NCBI GenBank assembly: GCA_016185565.1
Contig: JACPNH010000009.1
Location: forward strand, 1 to 39,342
Source: Candidatus Woesearchaeota archaeon
Lineage (GTDB): Archaea; Nanobdellota; Nanobdellia; SCGC-AAA011-G17; JAGVZF01
DNA length: 39,342 bases
Direction of reading: 5' to 3'
Under the pieces are notes generated by a model that was not told where the DNA came from, did not search any database, and was given only the letters and a program-made list of their open reading frames with translations. Below, piece by piece: positions 27,942 through 38,116 of the stretch. Made by a program: the position numbers and the translations under genes. Numbering within the stretch: position 1 is the stretch's first letter; each line of letters opens with the position of its first letter.

Positions 27942-28553
27942 ATGTTTGGTTTTAATAAACAAGAACTTGAAATTTTAAAAAAACTTAACTCTCCTAAAAA
28001 GATTCAAAATTTTTTAGATAAACTTAAAATTAACTTTGAACTTAATGGGGAAACATGTATGTCTCCAAGACTAGTTCTAAGAACACAAATGGCGCATTGT
28101 TTTGAAGGCGCATTATTAGCTGCAGCAACTCTTAGAGTAAATGGACGTAAGCCATTAATTGTTGATCTGGCTACAGCACGAGATGATCAAGATCATGTAA
28201 TTGCTATATTTAAAGAAAACGGATGTTGGGGCGCAATCACTAAAACAAATCACTATATGCTTAGGTACAGAGACCCCATATACAAAACTATAAAGGAATT
28301 GGTAATGTCATATTTTCATGAATATTATGATGATTATGGAAATAAAAATTTGCGTGCATATTCTATGCCGATCGATTTATCAAGATTTGACAAACACGGG
28401 TGGATGACTTCTGAAGATGATGTTTGGTACATATACAAATATTTATTTAAAGTCCCCCATAAAAAAATAATGACTAACTCCCAAATATTGAAGCTTAGAA
28501 AAGCAGATGAAATAGAGATAAAGGTTGGTAAAATAGTTGAGTGGAAAAAATGA
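27942..28553 (+). CDS. Transglutaminase-like / papain-fold domain protein
   Basis: AHCFEGALLAAATLRVNGRKPLIVDLATARDDQDHVIAIFKENGCWGAITKTNH resembles the Cys-His(-Asp) transglutaminase-like pattern. Confidence 0.55.
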   Translation: MFGFNKQELEILKKLNSPKKIQNFLDKLKINFELNGETCMSPRLVLRTQMAHCFEGALLAAATLRVNGRKPLIVDLATARDDQDHVIAIFKENGCWGAITKTNHYMLRYRDPIYKTIKELVMSYFHEYYDDYGNKNLRAYSMPIDLSRFDKHGWMTSEDDVWYIYKYLFKVPHKKIMTNSQILKLRKADEIEIKVGKIVEWKK

Positions 28554-28574
28554 AAAAATAAAATAAAAAAATGA

Positions 28575-30629
28575 TTACATTATTACCTGACTTAGGTGGT
28601 TATTTTTATTAAACTTGATAATAGTGTCTACAAAACTCTCTATTTTTGATTCATGACTTACAATTATTGTTTGTTTAGTGTCAAGCTCATTGAGTACAAG
28701 CCTTATTTTGTCTAGTTGATCTTCACTAAATCCGTCAGTAGGCTCATCAAGTATGATTATGTCTTTTGTGTTTATTGTTGAAACTAATGTGTTTATGACT
28801 TGGTTTAATGCCAATCTGTAAGCTAATGCTGCGGCTGTTTTTTCACCACCAGATAAGTTTTCATAGTCTATTTCAAACCCATTTTGGTCAATAACAGGAG
28901 AAAAAGAATCGTCTAAACTAATGTTAATATTTTCAGTTTCTAACAACATTTTAAACCATCTTTCAAATAGTTCATTAAAATCGGTATTAATTTTTAACAT
29001 TATATGTTTTTCTATATTTTCAACCAAATTGATAAAATTAGTTTCAAGCCAGTTCTGTATTATAACTATATTATTTAATTTGTTTTTAAGCAAGTTTTGC
29101 TTATTTATTTCATTATCCAACTGCTCTAATTGAACTTCTAGGGATGATATTTTTGTTTTTAAAACAGAGCCACTGATTTCAAGGGTAGTGTCTTTTTGTC
29201 TTAAATTTTCATAATTTGCTTTTATTAAGGAGAATTTATAATCCAAATCCTTAAATTCTGATATTGAGTTTGACAATAATCTTTTTTTATTTTCTAGAGT
29301 CTCTATTTCTTGCTTTAAATGTTCTATATAAATTTTTAATTTTGTTATTTTTTCTTCTTTTTGCTCATTATTCTTAATTTTTAATTTTGTTATTTGTAAC
29401 TCTATCCTCTGTTTTTCAATGTTCAGAATTTCTTTTTTAAAAGATTCTATTACTGCTTTTATTTCTTCTTGTTTTTTGGTATACAAATCTTTTTCTTTTT
29501 GAGATTTACCAATCTTTTCATCTTCAACTTTATTTATATGATCCTTATGTTCGCTACTGACATCTTGCATACATACTGGGCATTTATTTAGTGAGAAAAT
29601 GTCTTTCTTTATTCTTTCAGAATTTTTTATGTTTATTTCGCAGGTAGAAATTGCATAAGATATATTTCTTAATTCTTCTTCTTTAGACCCAAGCTCTTTG
29701 TGAATATTATTTATTAGTTGTGCCAAATTTTCTACATTAAAATTATTATCAATTTCTACTTTATCCAATGACCTCTTCGAATCTTCTAACTCTTCATTAG
29801 ACCTAGATAATCCAGTTTGCCTATTGGTTATATTTGTTTCAATAATGCTCAGTTCGTTTTTTATATTATTAAATTGTTTAATTTGAGCTTCTAATTCTTT
29901 TATCTCTTCAGATTTTTTCTTAAGTTCTTGTTTAGATTTTTCTAATAATGGAATTAATTCTTTAAATTCAGTTTCTAGATCACTTAATGAACTTTTAAAA
30001 GACAAGCTTTGGGATTCTTTCTCCGAAAGACTCGAGGTCAATGATTCTAATTCTTTTCTTTTTTCCTTAATATAAGAAAGTGTAATTTTTGTGTTGTCCT
30101 TTATAATCTTATATTTGTCTATATCAAAGACCCTCCTTAGAATATCAAGCCTAGTATCTTTATCGCTAATAAGTATGTGCTTCATTTCTTCCTGTGGTGT
30201 ATAAACAGTATACCTATAAATCAATGACTTAGGTTTAGTCAATGATTCTGGAGGGTAATTTAATAAATCCAGTATGGCTTGTCTTAATTCAATGGCACTA
30301 AAATCATGTTTTTTTCCATCAATCTCAATATAGCCATAATCTTGTGTAACTGTATCCTTGGATCTTTTCAGTGTTCTTTTAATAGTTATATTTTTGTTTT
30401 TTATTGCAAACTCCAAAATAACAGAGCCTTTGTCTTTCCCATTTCTAAGCAAAGAGGCTCCAGATAAATATCCTTTGCTTATTCCAAACAATGCAAACTC
30501 TATTGCAAGAAGAATAGAACTTTTCCCAGACCCAACATCTCCAGAGAGTAAAATGGATCCCTCTGGAAAAATTATCTCCTGATTCAAATAGCTACGAATA
30601 TTGTCTAATTTAATTTTTTTTAGCAGCAT
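28575..30629 (-). CDS. rad50: Rad50-type SMC ATPase
   Basis: LSGDVGSGKSSILLAIEFALFG Walker A, zinc hook CPVC, ENLSGGEKTAAALAYRLAL signature, IIILDEPTDGF Walker B. Confidence 0.95.
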   Translation of the reverse strand: MLLKKIKLDNIRSYLNQEIIFPEGSILLSGDVGSGKSSILLAIEFALFGISKGYLSGASLLRNGKDKGSVILEFAIKNKNITIKRTLKRSKDTVTQDYGYIEIDGKKHDFSAIELRQAILDLLNYPPESLTKPKSLIYRYTVYTPQEEMKHILISDKDTRLDILRRVFDIDKYKIIKDNTKITLSYIKEKRKELESLTSSLSEKESQSLSFKSSLSDLETEFKELIPLLEKSKQELKKKSEEIKELEAQIKQFNNIKNELSIIETNITNRQTGLSRSNEELEDSKRSLDKVEIDNNFNVENLAQLINNIHKELGSKEEELRNISYAISTCEINIKNSERIKKDIFSLNKCPVCMQDVSSEHKDHINKVEDEKIGKSQKEKDLYTKKQEEIKAVIESFKKEILNIEKQRIELQITKLKIKNNEQKEEKITKLKIYIEHLKQEIETLENKKRLLSNSISEFKDLDYKFSLIKANYENLRQKDTTLEISGSVLKTKISSLEVQLEQLDNEINKQNLLKNKLNNIVIIQNWLETNFINLVENIEKHIMLKINTDFNELFERWFKMLLETENINISLDDSFSPVIDQNGFEIDYENLSGGEKTAAALAYRLALNQVINTLVSTINTKDIIILDEPTDGFSEDQLDKIRLVLNELDTKQTIIVSHESKIESFVDTIIKFNKNNHLSQVIM

Positions 30630-31860
30630 TTTCCCACAGCTCACTGATATTTAATATCTTTAATGCAATTGTCGAAACCCTAGATTCGAACTCTGCAGCT
30701 TTTTCAGCTTCATTTTTCTCAATTAATAAAGAGGAAAGAAGGTCTTTAAGAAGGATTTCTTCTTCCTCTTCTCCGATATTTTGTAAATGGAGGTTACCGA
30801 GATTAGATTTTATTATTCTAGACTCTATGTCAAGCAAAGAGCCCGATTCTATTTTAACCTCTTCATACTCTTTAGTTGTAAGCTTACTTGTATTTTTTAA
30901 TACCGTATAAGATTTTTCTAGTTTTGAGTATATCTCTTTAAAGTTAATATCATTTAGTTTTCCTGATTTTAGAACTCCGGAAATCCTTAATGTAACAACT
31001 TTGTTTTCTATTGGTGAGTTTTCTATTGTTTCTCTAATTTTTAGATTTGCTTCATAAGACGTAAGACCATCTACATTAATACCAAGACTTAAAGTGTCAT
31101 AAAATTTTACTGCAATCCTTCTAATTTTTATTTCATTTTTTCCATTAACATCAGCTATTACAAAACTCCCATGCTTTAATGTTTCAACTTCTTCAAAATT
31201 ATTTGGAAATAATGGTCCAGGGTAAACAAATAATCCATAATTTTTTATTTCTTTATCATAAATATGATGGATATGGCCCCCGGCATAGTAATTAAAGTTT
31301 TTAGGAAATGAATTTAATGATTCGAAGTCTAGTTTCTCAAAGGCCATTGTTTTGAATTCATTAATACCGCAGTGAAACATAAATATCTTGAACCCTTTTT
31401 CCTTTTCTAGGATTTCTTTATTTAATTTCTGGTAAACAAATCTGTCTAAACCGGTTCTCTTTCCATAGATACCTGTTATTTTTGTGCTTGTTTTGTCTAC
31501 AGCAAAGTTAAGAACTATTTTTCCATCAATTTCTTCAAATTTTGCCACATTTTCAAGTAGTCCAGATTTTTCAAACACATCTAGTATAGTCTTATTACTT
31601 GGACTGTAGTCATGGCTACCCGGGATTACATACACTGAAATATCGTGGTCACGAGCTTTTTGGAATATAGAAGCAGTCTCCTTAATTAACTCAATAGAAG
31701 GAAGGGCTGTATTAAAAAGATCCCCACAAATTAAAATGAATGCCACATGCTCATTTATACAAATGTCTATTGCTTTCTCAAAACTTTTTATTCCTAACTC
31801 CCGTAATTTAGGATCTCTCCATGATCCAATATGGCAATCTGCTAAATGTGCGAATTTCAT
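30610..31860 (-). CDS. mre11: Mre11 nuclease
   Basis: MKFAHLADCHIGSW, LICGDLFNTALPS, VIPGSHDYSPSN, GGHIHHIYD; overlaps rad50. Confidence 0.95.
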   Translation of the reverse strand: MKFAHLADCHIGSWRDPKLRELGIKSFEKAIDICINEHVAFILICGDLFNTALPSIELIKETASIFQKARDHDISVYVIPGSHDYSPSNKTILDVFEKSGLLENVAKFEEIDGKIVLNFAVDKTSTKITGIYGKRTGLDRFVYQKLNKEILEKEKGFKIFMFHCGINEFKTMAFEKLDFESLNSFPKNFNYYAGGHIHHIYDKEIKNYGLFVYPGPLFPNNFEEVETLKHGSFVIADVNGKNEIKIRRIAVKFYDTLSLGINVDGLTSYEANLKIRETIENSPIENKVVTLRISGVLKSGKLNDINFKEIYSKLEKSYTVLKNTSKLTTKEYEEVKIESGSLLDIESRIIKSNLGNLHLQNIGEEEEEILLKDLLSSLLIEKNEAEKAAEFESRVSTIALKILNISELWENAAKKN

Positions 31861-31903
31861 GAGAAGCACTATAAATTAAAAAAATATAAATTGTTTGCTA
31901 AAT

Positions 31904-33244
31904 TTAATATAGGCTTACTATATCCGAATCTTTTAATAAATGTACGTTTTCGCTTTTTTTATACCCCATTTCTTCAGCCAAATTTGCAAGGTTGTTAAGT
32001 ATGTCTAAAGTACCTTGGATTGGAATGATATGCTTAGGCCTTATCATGTCTATAAAATCACGCAAATCCTCTTTAGCAGCATGTCCTGAAACGTGAATTT
32101 CTTTAAATATTCTAACTTTTTTATTTTTTAAGTTGCTTTCTAATTTGGCCCTATTTTCCAAGTTTTCCTTAACTGGAATTGTCCTTGAAGAGAATATAAC
32201 CTGATCTTCTGGTATAAATTTAAACATATACTCGCCATTTGCAATTCTTACTAATGCAGAGTTTGGCTCTCCTTGGTTGCCTGTACAAACGACTAAGTAC
32301 TTTCCACGATTTTTTTCTACTATTTTCAGGGCTTTTTTTATCTGGTTTCTGTAAGCAAAAAGTTTAATTTTGCCTTTGAAATTAACAAGGTTCAAATGTT
32401 CAGCAGCGCTTACATATTTTTTTAAGCTCCTTCCCATAAAAACTACTTTTCTGTTAAGCTCTAGGCCAAGGTCAACAATACTCTTTAATCTTGCAATATG
32501 GGAAGCAAAGGTAGTAACTATAACTGCATGGCCTTTATTATCTATGCCAAGCAAGACATCACTAAGCATTTCCCGAGCAACTTTCTCACTAGGAGTCTTT
32601 TTCTCATCTCCTGCATAAAGTGCATCGCAAATCAATGCTATTACTTTCTTAGTTTGCCCTAGTTCCCTTAACCTGTCATAGTCAGGCTTTTTCCCAAGAA
32701 CGGGATGATTGTCTAACTTGAAATCATTAGCATAAACTATAATTCCATGTTTTGTGTGGATTGCAACTACAACTGTCTGCAGAGTAGAATGAGTTATATT
32801 AATGAATTCTGCACTTATGTCCTTACTTATTCTAAAGCCTGATCCCGGGTTAATAACCCTTAATTGATTATTAAGCTTTAAATGATTATCTTTTAATGTA
32901 TTCTTTAAAACTTCTATGGTGAAAGGACTTCCAAAAATTGGGCAGTTATATCTTGAGGCCAAATAAGGGGCTGCTCCAGAATGATCTAGATGGCAATGAC
33001 CTATGAGTATTGCTTTTACATTATTTTTATATTGGTCCAACAAAGAATCATCGGGAACTGCCCCAAGTTTTATTAGTCTTTCTCTTGTTAAAAATTCTTT
33101 TACCTTATTTTCTTCTTCTATGTCAAGGAGCCTTGGAATGTAAAGACCCATATCTAGAATAATAACCTCTTCGTCAATCTTTACAGCAGCCATATTTTTG
33201 CCTACTTCATTAAAACCGCCTATTGCGAAAAATTCAACGGACAT
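31904..33244 (-). CDS. rnj: Ribonuclease J-like beta-CASP metallo-beta-lactamase RNase
   Basis: FAIGGFNEVGKNMAAVKI, GHCHLDHSGAAPYLA, VVCTGNQGEPNSALVRIA, HVSGHAAKEDLRDFI. Confidence 0.95.
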   Translation of the reverse strand: MSVEFFAIGGFNEVGKNMAAVKIDEEVIILDMGLYIPRLLDIEEENKVKEFLTRERLIKLGAVPDDSLLDQYKNNVKAILIGHCHLDHSGAAPYLASRYNCPIFGSPFTIEVLKNTLKDNHLKLNNQLRVINPGSGFRISKDISAEFINITHSTLQTVVVAIHTKHGIIVYANDFKLDNHPVLGKKPDYDRLRELGQTKKVIALICDALYAGDEKKTPSEKVAREMLSDVLLGIDNKGHAVIVTTFASHIARLKSIVDLGLELNRKVVFMGRSLKKYVSAAEHLNLVNFKGKIKLFAYRNQIKKALKIVEKNRGKYLVVCTGNQGEPNSALVRIANGEYMFKFIPEDQVIFSSRTIPVKENLENRAKLESNLKNKKVRIFKEIHVSGHAAKEDLRDFIDMIRPKHIIPIQGTLDILNNLANLAEEMGYKKSENVHLLKDSDIVSLY

Positions 33245-33284
33245 TTTTAGGTTAAGCGTTTTATCTGTTTTAAAAAACTTTCTA

Positions 33285-33608
33285 TTAAAAATTTAATACA
33301 TCACCTACATTAATGGCAGGCATTTTAATGCATTCAATAATGTAAATAGCAGGATGTCTTGGAGCTATTAAAGGTTGAAATGGGTGTACTTTTTTTATAT
33401 CTACAACTTTTTTGTCTTTATCTAGCCATATTATACAGAGCGAATAAAAAACAAAAAACATATGGACTGATGCTTTTAGCCTGGACTCCTTATTAATTTT
33501 CAGAATAACTGCTTCATTTTCTTTTAGCTTTCTTTTAAACATAAGTCCAAATCCGTTAAAATATTTCACATTTTGAAAAATTATCTTATTTTCTTTATAG
33601 ATTTTCAT
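33285..33608 (-). CDS. DUF192 family protein
   Basis: FGLMFKRKL..., HMFFVFYSLCIIWLDKDKKVVDIKKVHPFQPL...YIIE. Confidence 0.85.
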   Translation of the reverse strand: MKIYKENKIIFQNVKYFNGFGLMFKRKLKENEAVILKINKESRLKASVHMFFVFYSLCIIWLDKDKKVVDIKKVHPFQPLIAPRHPAIYIIECIKMPAINVGDVLNF

Positions 33609-33690
33609 TTTTATTTTTTAATATATCTATTCCAAAATGGAATTTAACAAACAGAAATCATTTAAATATTATTGTATATAATAAGTATGT

Positions 33691-34290
33691 ATGAAGATTG
33701 CTTTTATTGGTACGCACGGTGTAGGCAAGACTGGATTAGCTTGGAGTTTAGCTGGATATTTAAAAAAAGAAGGTTTTTCTGTTGAAATGCTTCCTGAAGC
33801 AGCGCGAATGATTGCTGATATGGGATATAAAATCAATGAAAATTCTACTGAAAAGGCTCAAACCATGATTCTGAAAAAACAGATTCAATTAGAAAACCAT
33901 TACTTACGAAAGTATGAAATCTTAGTTTGTGATAGGAGTGTTATTGACAATTTTGTTTATTTGCTTAGAGTTTTAAAAAATATGAAATTGAAAAAGACTC
34001 ATTTTGAAAAAAAATTAAAATCCTATATGAACTTAATAAGAAATCATTTTGAAAAATCGCCATATGACTATATATTTTATGTTCCTATAACAAATGAAAA
34101 ATATAGTAATGATGATCATTATAGATCAAAAAATGAAAAATTCAAGCAAGAAATAGATAAGTTGCTTAAAGAGTATCTTAAAACTTCTAGGGTACTGTTA
34201 AGTGTAAATAACAAAACTAGGTTTATAGCATTGCCTAAAAAAAGCCAGAAAAACTGGAATAGAATAGTCAAAGACACCATAAGGTTATAA
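33691..34290 (+). CDS. P-loop NTPase (AAA_28/NadR-like kinase)
   Basis: KIAFIGTHGVGKTGLAWSLAGYL, ILVCDRSVIDNFVYLLRVL. Confidence 0.75.
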   Translation: MKIAFIGTHGVGKTGLAWSLAGYLKKEGFSVEMLPEAARMIADMGYKINENSTEKAQTMILKKQIQLENHYLRKYEILVCDRSVIDNFVYLLRVLKNMKLKKTHFEKKLKSYMNLIRNHFEKSPYDYIFYVPITNEKYSNDDHYRSKNEKFKQEIDKLLKEYLKTSRVLLSVNNKTRFIALPKKSQKNWNRIVKDTIRL

Positions 34291-34372
34291 TAAAAAATAA
34301 TAATATTGTAATATATTTTTAAAAATCATATATTAAAGTTACAAAGTGCTTAAATATCACTTATAGTATTCT

Positions 34373-34388
34373 ATACTGCTAATTGTAT
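34373..34388. promoter_or_regulatory. Candidate upstream NrdR box (degenerate)
   Basis: ATACTGCTAATTGTAT, ATAC/GTAT dyad; 10/16 matches to the NrdR-box consensus as recalled (ACACWATATATWGTGT). Confidence 0.5.
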
Positions 34389-34394
34389 ACAAGA

Positions 34395-34403
34395 AATATA
34401 AAA
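34395..34403 (+). promoter_or_regulatory. TATA element of nrdR-nrdJ operon
   Basis: GAAATATAAAA, ~26-30 nt upstream of the ATG at 34426. Confidence 0.55.
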
Positions 34404-34419
34404 ACACAATATATTGTGC
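34404..34419. promoter_or_regulatory. NrdR box
   Basis: ACACAATATATTGTGC matches ACACWATATATWGTGT at 15/16; 14-bp perfect palindrome CACAATATATTGTG. Confidence 0.8.
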
Positions 34420-34425
34420 ATAATC

Positions 34426-34875
34426 ATGATATGTCCATTTTGCAAACATAAGCAAACTAGAGTGGTTGACAAACGCGAAAGCAAGCTTCAATTGACAAGA
34501 AGAAGACGCGAATGTTTAAAGTGCAAAAAAAGATTCACCACATATGAAAGAATAGAAGCAATCCCATTAATAATAATAAAGAAGGATAATGCTAGAGAGC
34601 ATTTCAATAGGGAAAAACTAATGAGTGGAATCTTAAAGGCTTGTGAAAAAAGACCAGTAAGTAGTGATATGATTCAAAACATGGTTGACGAAATAGAAAA
34701 TGAGGCTAGAAATCAAAAATCAAGCGAGGTTGAAAGTAGCTTTATTGGTGAGTTAGTTATGAAGAAACTAAAAGACCTAGACAAAGTAGCTTACATAAGG
34801 TTTGCATCTGTTTACAGGCAATTTGCTGATCTAAGTTCATTCGAAAAAGAGTTGAAGGATTTAATTAAAAAATAA
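34426..34875 (+). CDS. nrdR: Transcriptional repressor NrdR (Zn-ribbon + ATP-cone)
   Basis: MICPFCKHKQTRVVDKRES...RRRRECLKCKKRFTTYERIE...IIIKKDNAREHFNREKLMSGILKACEKRPVS. The ORF-track start at 34414 is a TTG inside the NrdR box; the ATG at 34426 is preferred. Confidence 0.95.
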   Translation: MICPFCKHKQTRVVDKRESKLQLTRRRRECLKCKKRFTTYERIEAIPLIIIKKDNAREHFNREKLMSGILKACEKRPVSSDMIQNMVDEIENEARNQKSSEVESSFIGELVMKKLKDLDKVAYIRFASVYRQFADLSSFEKELKDLIKK

Positions 34876-34884
34876 GGTGTTAAA

Positions 34885-37800
34885 ATGACTGCAGGGGTTA
34901 TTGAGTATATTCCAAACAAACATGTAAGATTAGAAGAATTAGCACAATTAAACGTTCCTTCTGAAGCATTAAATGGCTTAACTCCTTACAGTCTTAACGG
35001 AACTAAATTTTATGACCGACTTGAATTAGGAAGAGCGGTGCATACCTACCATCAACTCCTAAACGGAAAACCTTCTCTGAACGGAATAAAAGTAGAAAGA
35101 TATTTTACTGATGGAAAAACAGATCCTTTTGAAACTGCTGGTAAATATGAGCAAAGGCCTGTTAAAATTGAGGATGAAAAAACTGGAAAGATTGTATTTG
35201 AAATGGTGGATGCTGAGTTTCCTGAAACATGGGGCAAAGTCGCCGCACAGGTGGCCGCAAGCAAATATTTTTATAAACCTAACAAGAATGAATGGAAGGC
35301 TGGCATAGAAAAAGTATACGGAAAACCTTATGAATATTCTCCAAGACATCTATTTGGGAGAGTTTCAAAGTTTTTTGCTGAACGTGGATTTCAATTAGGT
35401 TATTTTGTGACCGAAGAAGACAAGAAAGCTTTTGAAGACGAGCTTAACTTCTTACAAATAAATCAGATGTTTGCGTTTAATTCTCCAGTAAACTTTAACG
35501 CTGGATTGTTTGATGCTTATGGTATCAAAGGATCTCCTGGAATAAATTTTATAAGAGATTATAAAACAGGAGAGGTTAGGAGAATTAACGATGGTTGTTA
35601 TAATTACCCGCAGTCGCATGCGTGTTTCATAAAGGGTCCATCTGATGATTTAGAAACCATATTAAATCAGGTTCCTCTGGAGGGTGCTGTGTTCACTAAT
35701 GGTTCTGGGATTGGTCAGGAACTAAGCGTGTTAAGGGCAAGAGGAGAGCCTTTATCGAGTGGTGGAAAATCTTCTGGTCCGATGAGCTTCTTTAAAGTGT
35801 GGGATGTAAATGCTGGCTCTATACAATCTGGTGGCAAAACAAGAAGGGCTGCAAGAATGACAACGATGCGTTATACACATCCGGATATTATGGAGTTTAT
35901 TAAAGCAAAACCTAGAGAGGATTATATAGCAGTATTATTAATGAAAGCTGGCTTAGAGCCTGGATTCGAAGGGGAAGCTTATCAACATGCTTTTTTCCAA
36001 AATACAAATCTTTCAGTAAGAGCACTTGACCATTTATTTGAGCAGGAAGAAAAGGACGGATTTATCGAAACAAGATATGTAAAGAGTGGAGAAATTGCTG
36101 AAAGAATTAATGCAAGAGAAATGTTGAAATGGATTGCCTTTGGAAGTTGGAGAAGCGGGGATCCTGCTATACAGTATGAAAGCAGAATTCAGGAATGGCA
36201 TACGTGTAAAAATTCTGGTGAGCAAAACTCAACAAATCCTTGTTCAGAGTATTTATTTTTAGATAATACAGCATGTAATTTAGGTTCATTAAACTTTCTT
36301 AAATTTTTAAAGCCGAACGGCGAATTTGATATAGAATCTTATGAAAGAGCTATAAAAATAACTACGATAGCATTAGATATAGCAAATCATGCTTCTTCAT
36401 ACCCTGATAAAGATATTGCAAAAATAAGTCCAGAATTTGGAACTATTGGTCTTGGTTATGCAAACCTTGGAGCACTTTTAATGTCGCAAGGTTTGCCTTA
36501 TGACTCTGATAAAGGAAGGGCTTTGGCAACAGCATTAACGGCTATACTAAACAGCGCTGCCTATAGAACTTCAACAGAGCTTGCAGAGCATCTTGGTACA
36601 TTTGTACACTATGAATTCAATAGGGAACCTATGTTGGAAGTAATCAAAAAACACAAATCTGCCTTAAACAATATTAATTGGGAACTTGTTGATCCAAGAT
36701 TAAGAGAAAGGGCTTATTCATTATGGGATGAAACAGAATCTAGGGGTGAAGTATATGGATTTAGAAACGCGCAAGCAACAGTTATAGCTCCAACTGGAAC
36801 AATAGCATTATTGATGGACTGCGACACTACAGGAGCAGAGCCTTTCTTAGGATTAAAATCTGTAAAAAATCTTGCTGGTGGTGGAAATCTAAGATTTAAT
36901 ACAACAAATGTACAAATTTCTGGATTAAGAAGACTTGGGTATAATGGCAATCAAATAAATGACATAACCAAACACATAGACAAGTTTGGCATAGTGGTTG
37001 GAACTCCGCATTTAAGTCCGGGCCATTATGCTGTATTTGACACTTCATATACGCCAGTTCCAAATGGAAGAACAATATCATTTAAAGGTCATATAAAAAT
37101 GGTCGGAGCAATACAGCCATTTATATCAGGAGCCATTTCTAAGACAAATAATTTACCTAGCACAGCAACGGTAAAGGACGTATATGATGGTTATATATTC
37201 GGATGGAAACAGGGATTAAAGGCATTATCTATATTTAGGGATCAAAGCAAGCCCGTTAGTGTTTTAACTCTTGGGAATAATGCGATGAGCTTTAGAGAAT
37301 TAAAAAGAGGAGAAAAAAGGGAACTGCCTTACAGAAGACATGCTGAACATCTTGAAGTAGAAATTGGTGGAATGAAGTTCCATATAAGACCAAGTGAATA
37401 TCCCGATGGAACTGTTGGTGATCTATTTATAGATTGTGCAGATCTTGGAAGCACTTCTAGAGGACTTGCAGCGATGCTATCAATTACATTTTCCTCAGCA
37501 TTAAAAACTGGAACTAATCTAGAATATTTAGTAAAGAAATACTCTGGTCATGAATATCCACCAAATGGTATGGTCACTGTAATCGATGACAAGGATGGCA
37601 AAAGAAAAACACATCCTTATATTCCACTTGCAAAATCTATTACTGATTTTGTAGCAAGATGGCTTGCAGTAGAATATTTAGGGGACTTAACGTATGTGCA
37701 AGAAGACTTGAGACCTAACATAAATATTCATGAACTAAGGGGTGTAAAAAACGGTGCAATTAGAACTTACAGAAGGCAAAAAATAAACGAGTGGGATTTT

Positions 37801-38058
37801 GAACAAGTAATGAAGGATCCCGAACTGGGCGGATTTGTTGAAGTATCTGGGGATCCTATTGAAAGATTAATAATAAATCCTAAATCAAATGGTAATAATG
37901 TTTCTGAGTCATATGCAATTGTATTAGATGAAAGTGAACTAGACATAAAAAGATTATCTGGAAGTACTTGTAAAAATTGTGGCAATCTGCTACACCAAAC
38001 AAAAGCTAATTGCTATAGCTGCAGTAAGTGCGGCTCTGAATTTGGTGGGTGTGGCTAA
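34885..38058 (+). CDS. nrdJ: Class II (adenosylcobalamin-dependent) ribonucleotide reductase
   Basis: NSPVNFNAGL, GSGIGQELSVLRARGEPLSSGGKSSGP, NPCSEYLFLDNTACNLGSLN, APTGTIALLMDCDTTGAEP, C-terminal CKNCG...CSKCG zinc ribbon. Confidence 0.95.
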   Translation: MTAGVIEYIPNKHVRLEELAQLNVPSEALNGLTPYSLNGTKFYDRLELGRAVHTYHQLLNGKPSLNGIKVERYFTDGKTDPFETAGKYEQRPVKIEDEKTGKIVFEMVDAEFPETWGKVAAQVAASKYFYKPNKNEWKAGIEKVYGKPYEYSPRHLFGRVSKFFAERGFQLGYFVTEEDKKAFEDELNFLQINQMFAFNSPVNFNAGLFDAYGIKGSPGINFIRDYKTGEVRRINDGCYNYPQSHACFIKGPSDDLETILNQVPLEGAVFTNGSGIGQELSVLRARGEPLSSGGKSSGPMSFFKVWDVNAGSIQSGGKTRRAARMTTMRYTHPDIMEFIKAKPREDYIAVLLMKAGLEPGFEGEAYQHAFFQNTNLSVRALDHLFEQEEKDGFIETRYVKSGEIAERINAREMLKWIAFGSWRSGDPAIQYESRIQEWHTCKNSGEQNSTNPCSEYLFLDNTACNLGSLNFLKFLKPNGEFDIESYERAIKITTIALDIANHASSYPDKDIAKISPEFGTIGLGYANLGALLMSQGLPYDSDKGRALATALTAILNSAAYRTSTELAEHLGTFVHYEFNREPMLEVIKKHKSALNNINWELVDPRLRERAYSLWDETESRGEVYGFRNAQATVIAPTGTIALLMDCDTTGAEPFLGLKSVKNLAGGGNLRFNTTNVQISGLRRLGYNGNQINDITKHIDKFGIVVGTPHLSPGHYAVFDTSYTPVPNGRTISFKGHIKMVGAIQPFISGAISKTNNLPSTATVKDVYDGYIFGWKQGLKALSIFRDQSKPVSVLTLGNNAMSFRELKRGEKRELPYRRHAEHLEVEIGGMKFHIRPSEYPDGTVGDLFIDCADLGSTSRGLAAMLSITFSSALKTGTNLEYLVKKYSGHEYPPNGMVTVIDDKDGKRKTHPYIPLAKSITDFVARWLAVEYLGDLTYVQEDLRPNINIHELRGVKNGAIRTYRRQKINEWDFEQVMKDPELGGFVEVSGDPIERLIINPKSNGNNVSESYAIVLDESELDIKRLSGSTCKNCGNLLHQTKANCYSCSKCGSEFGGCG

Positions 38059-38116
38059 TTTTTTACTTTTTTATCAATGCATAATTTTTTATATTTGTGA
38101 AATTTAATCAATATAA

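Noticed and set aside
34876-34884. Possible cobalamin riboswitch upstream of class II RNR
   Set aside because: Only 9 nt separates nrdR and nrdJ, and no B12-box-like element was seen upstream of nrdR.
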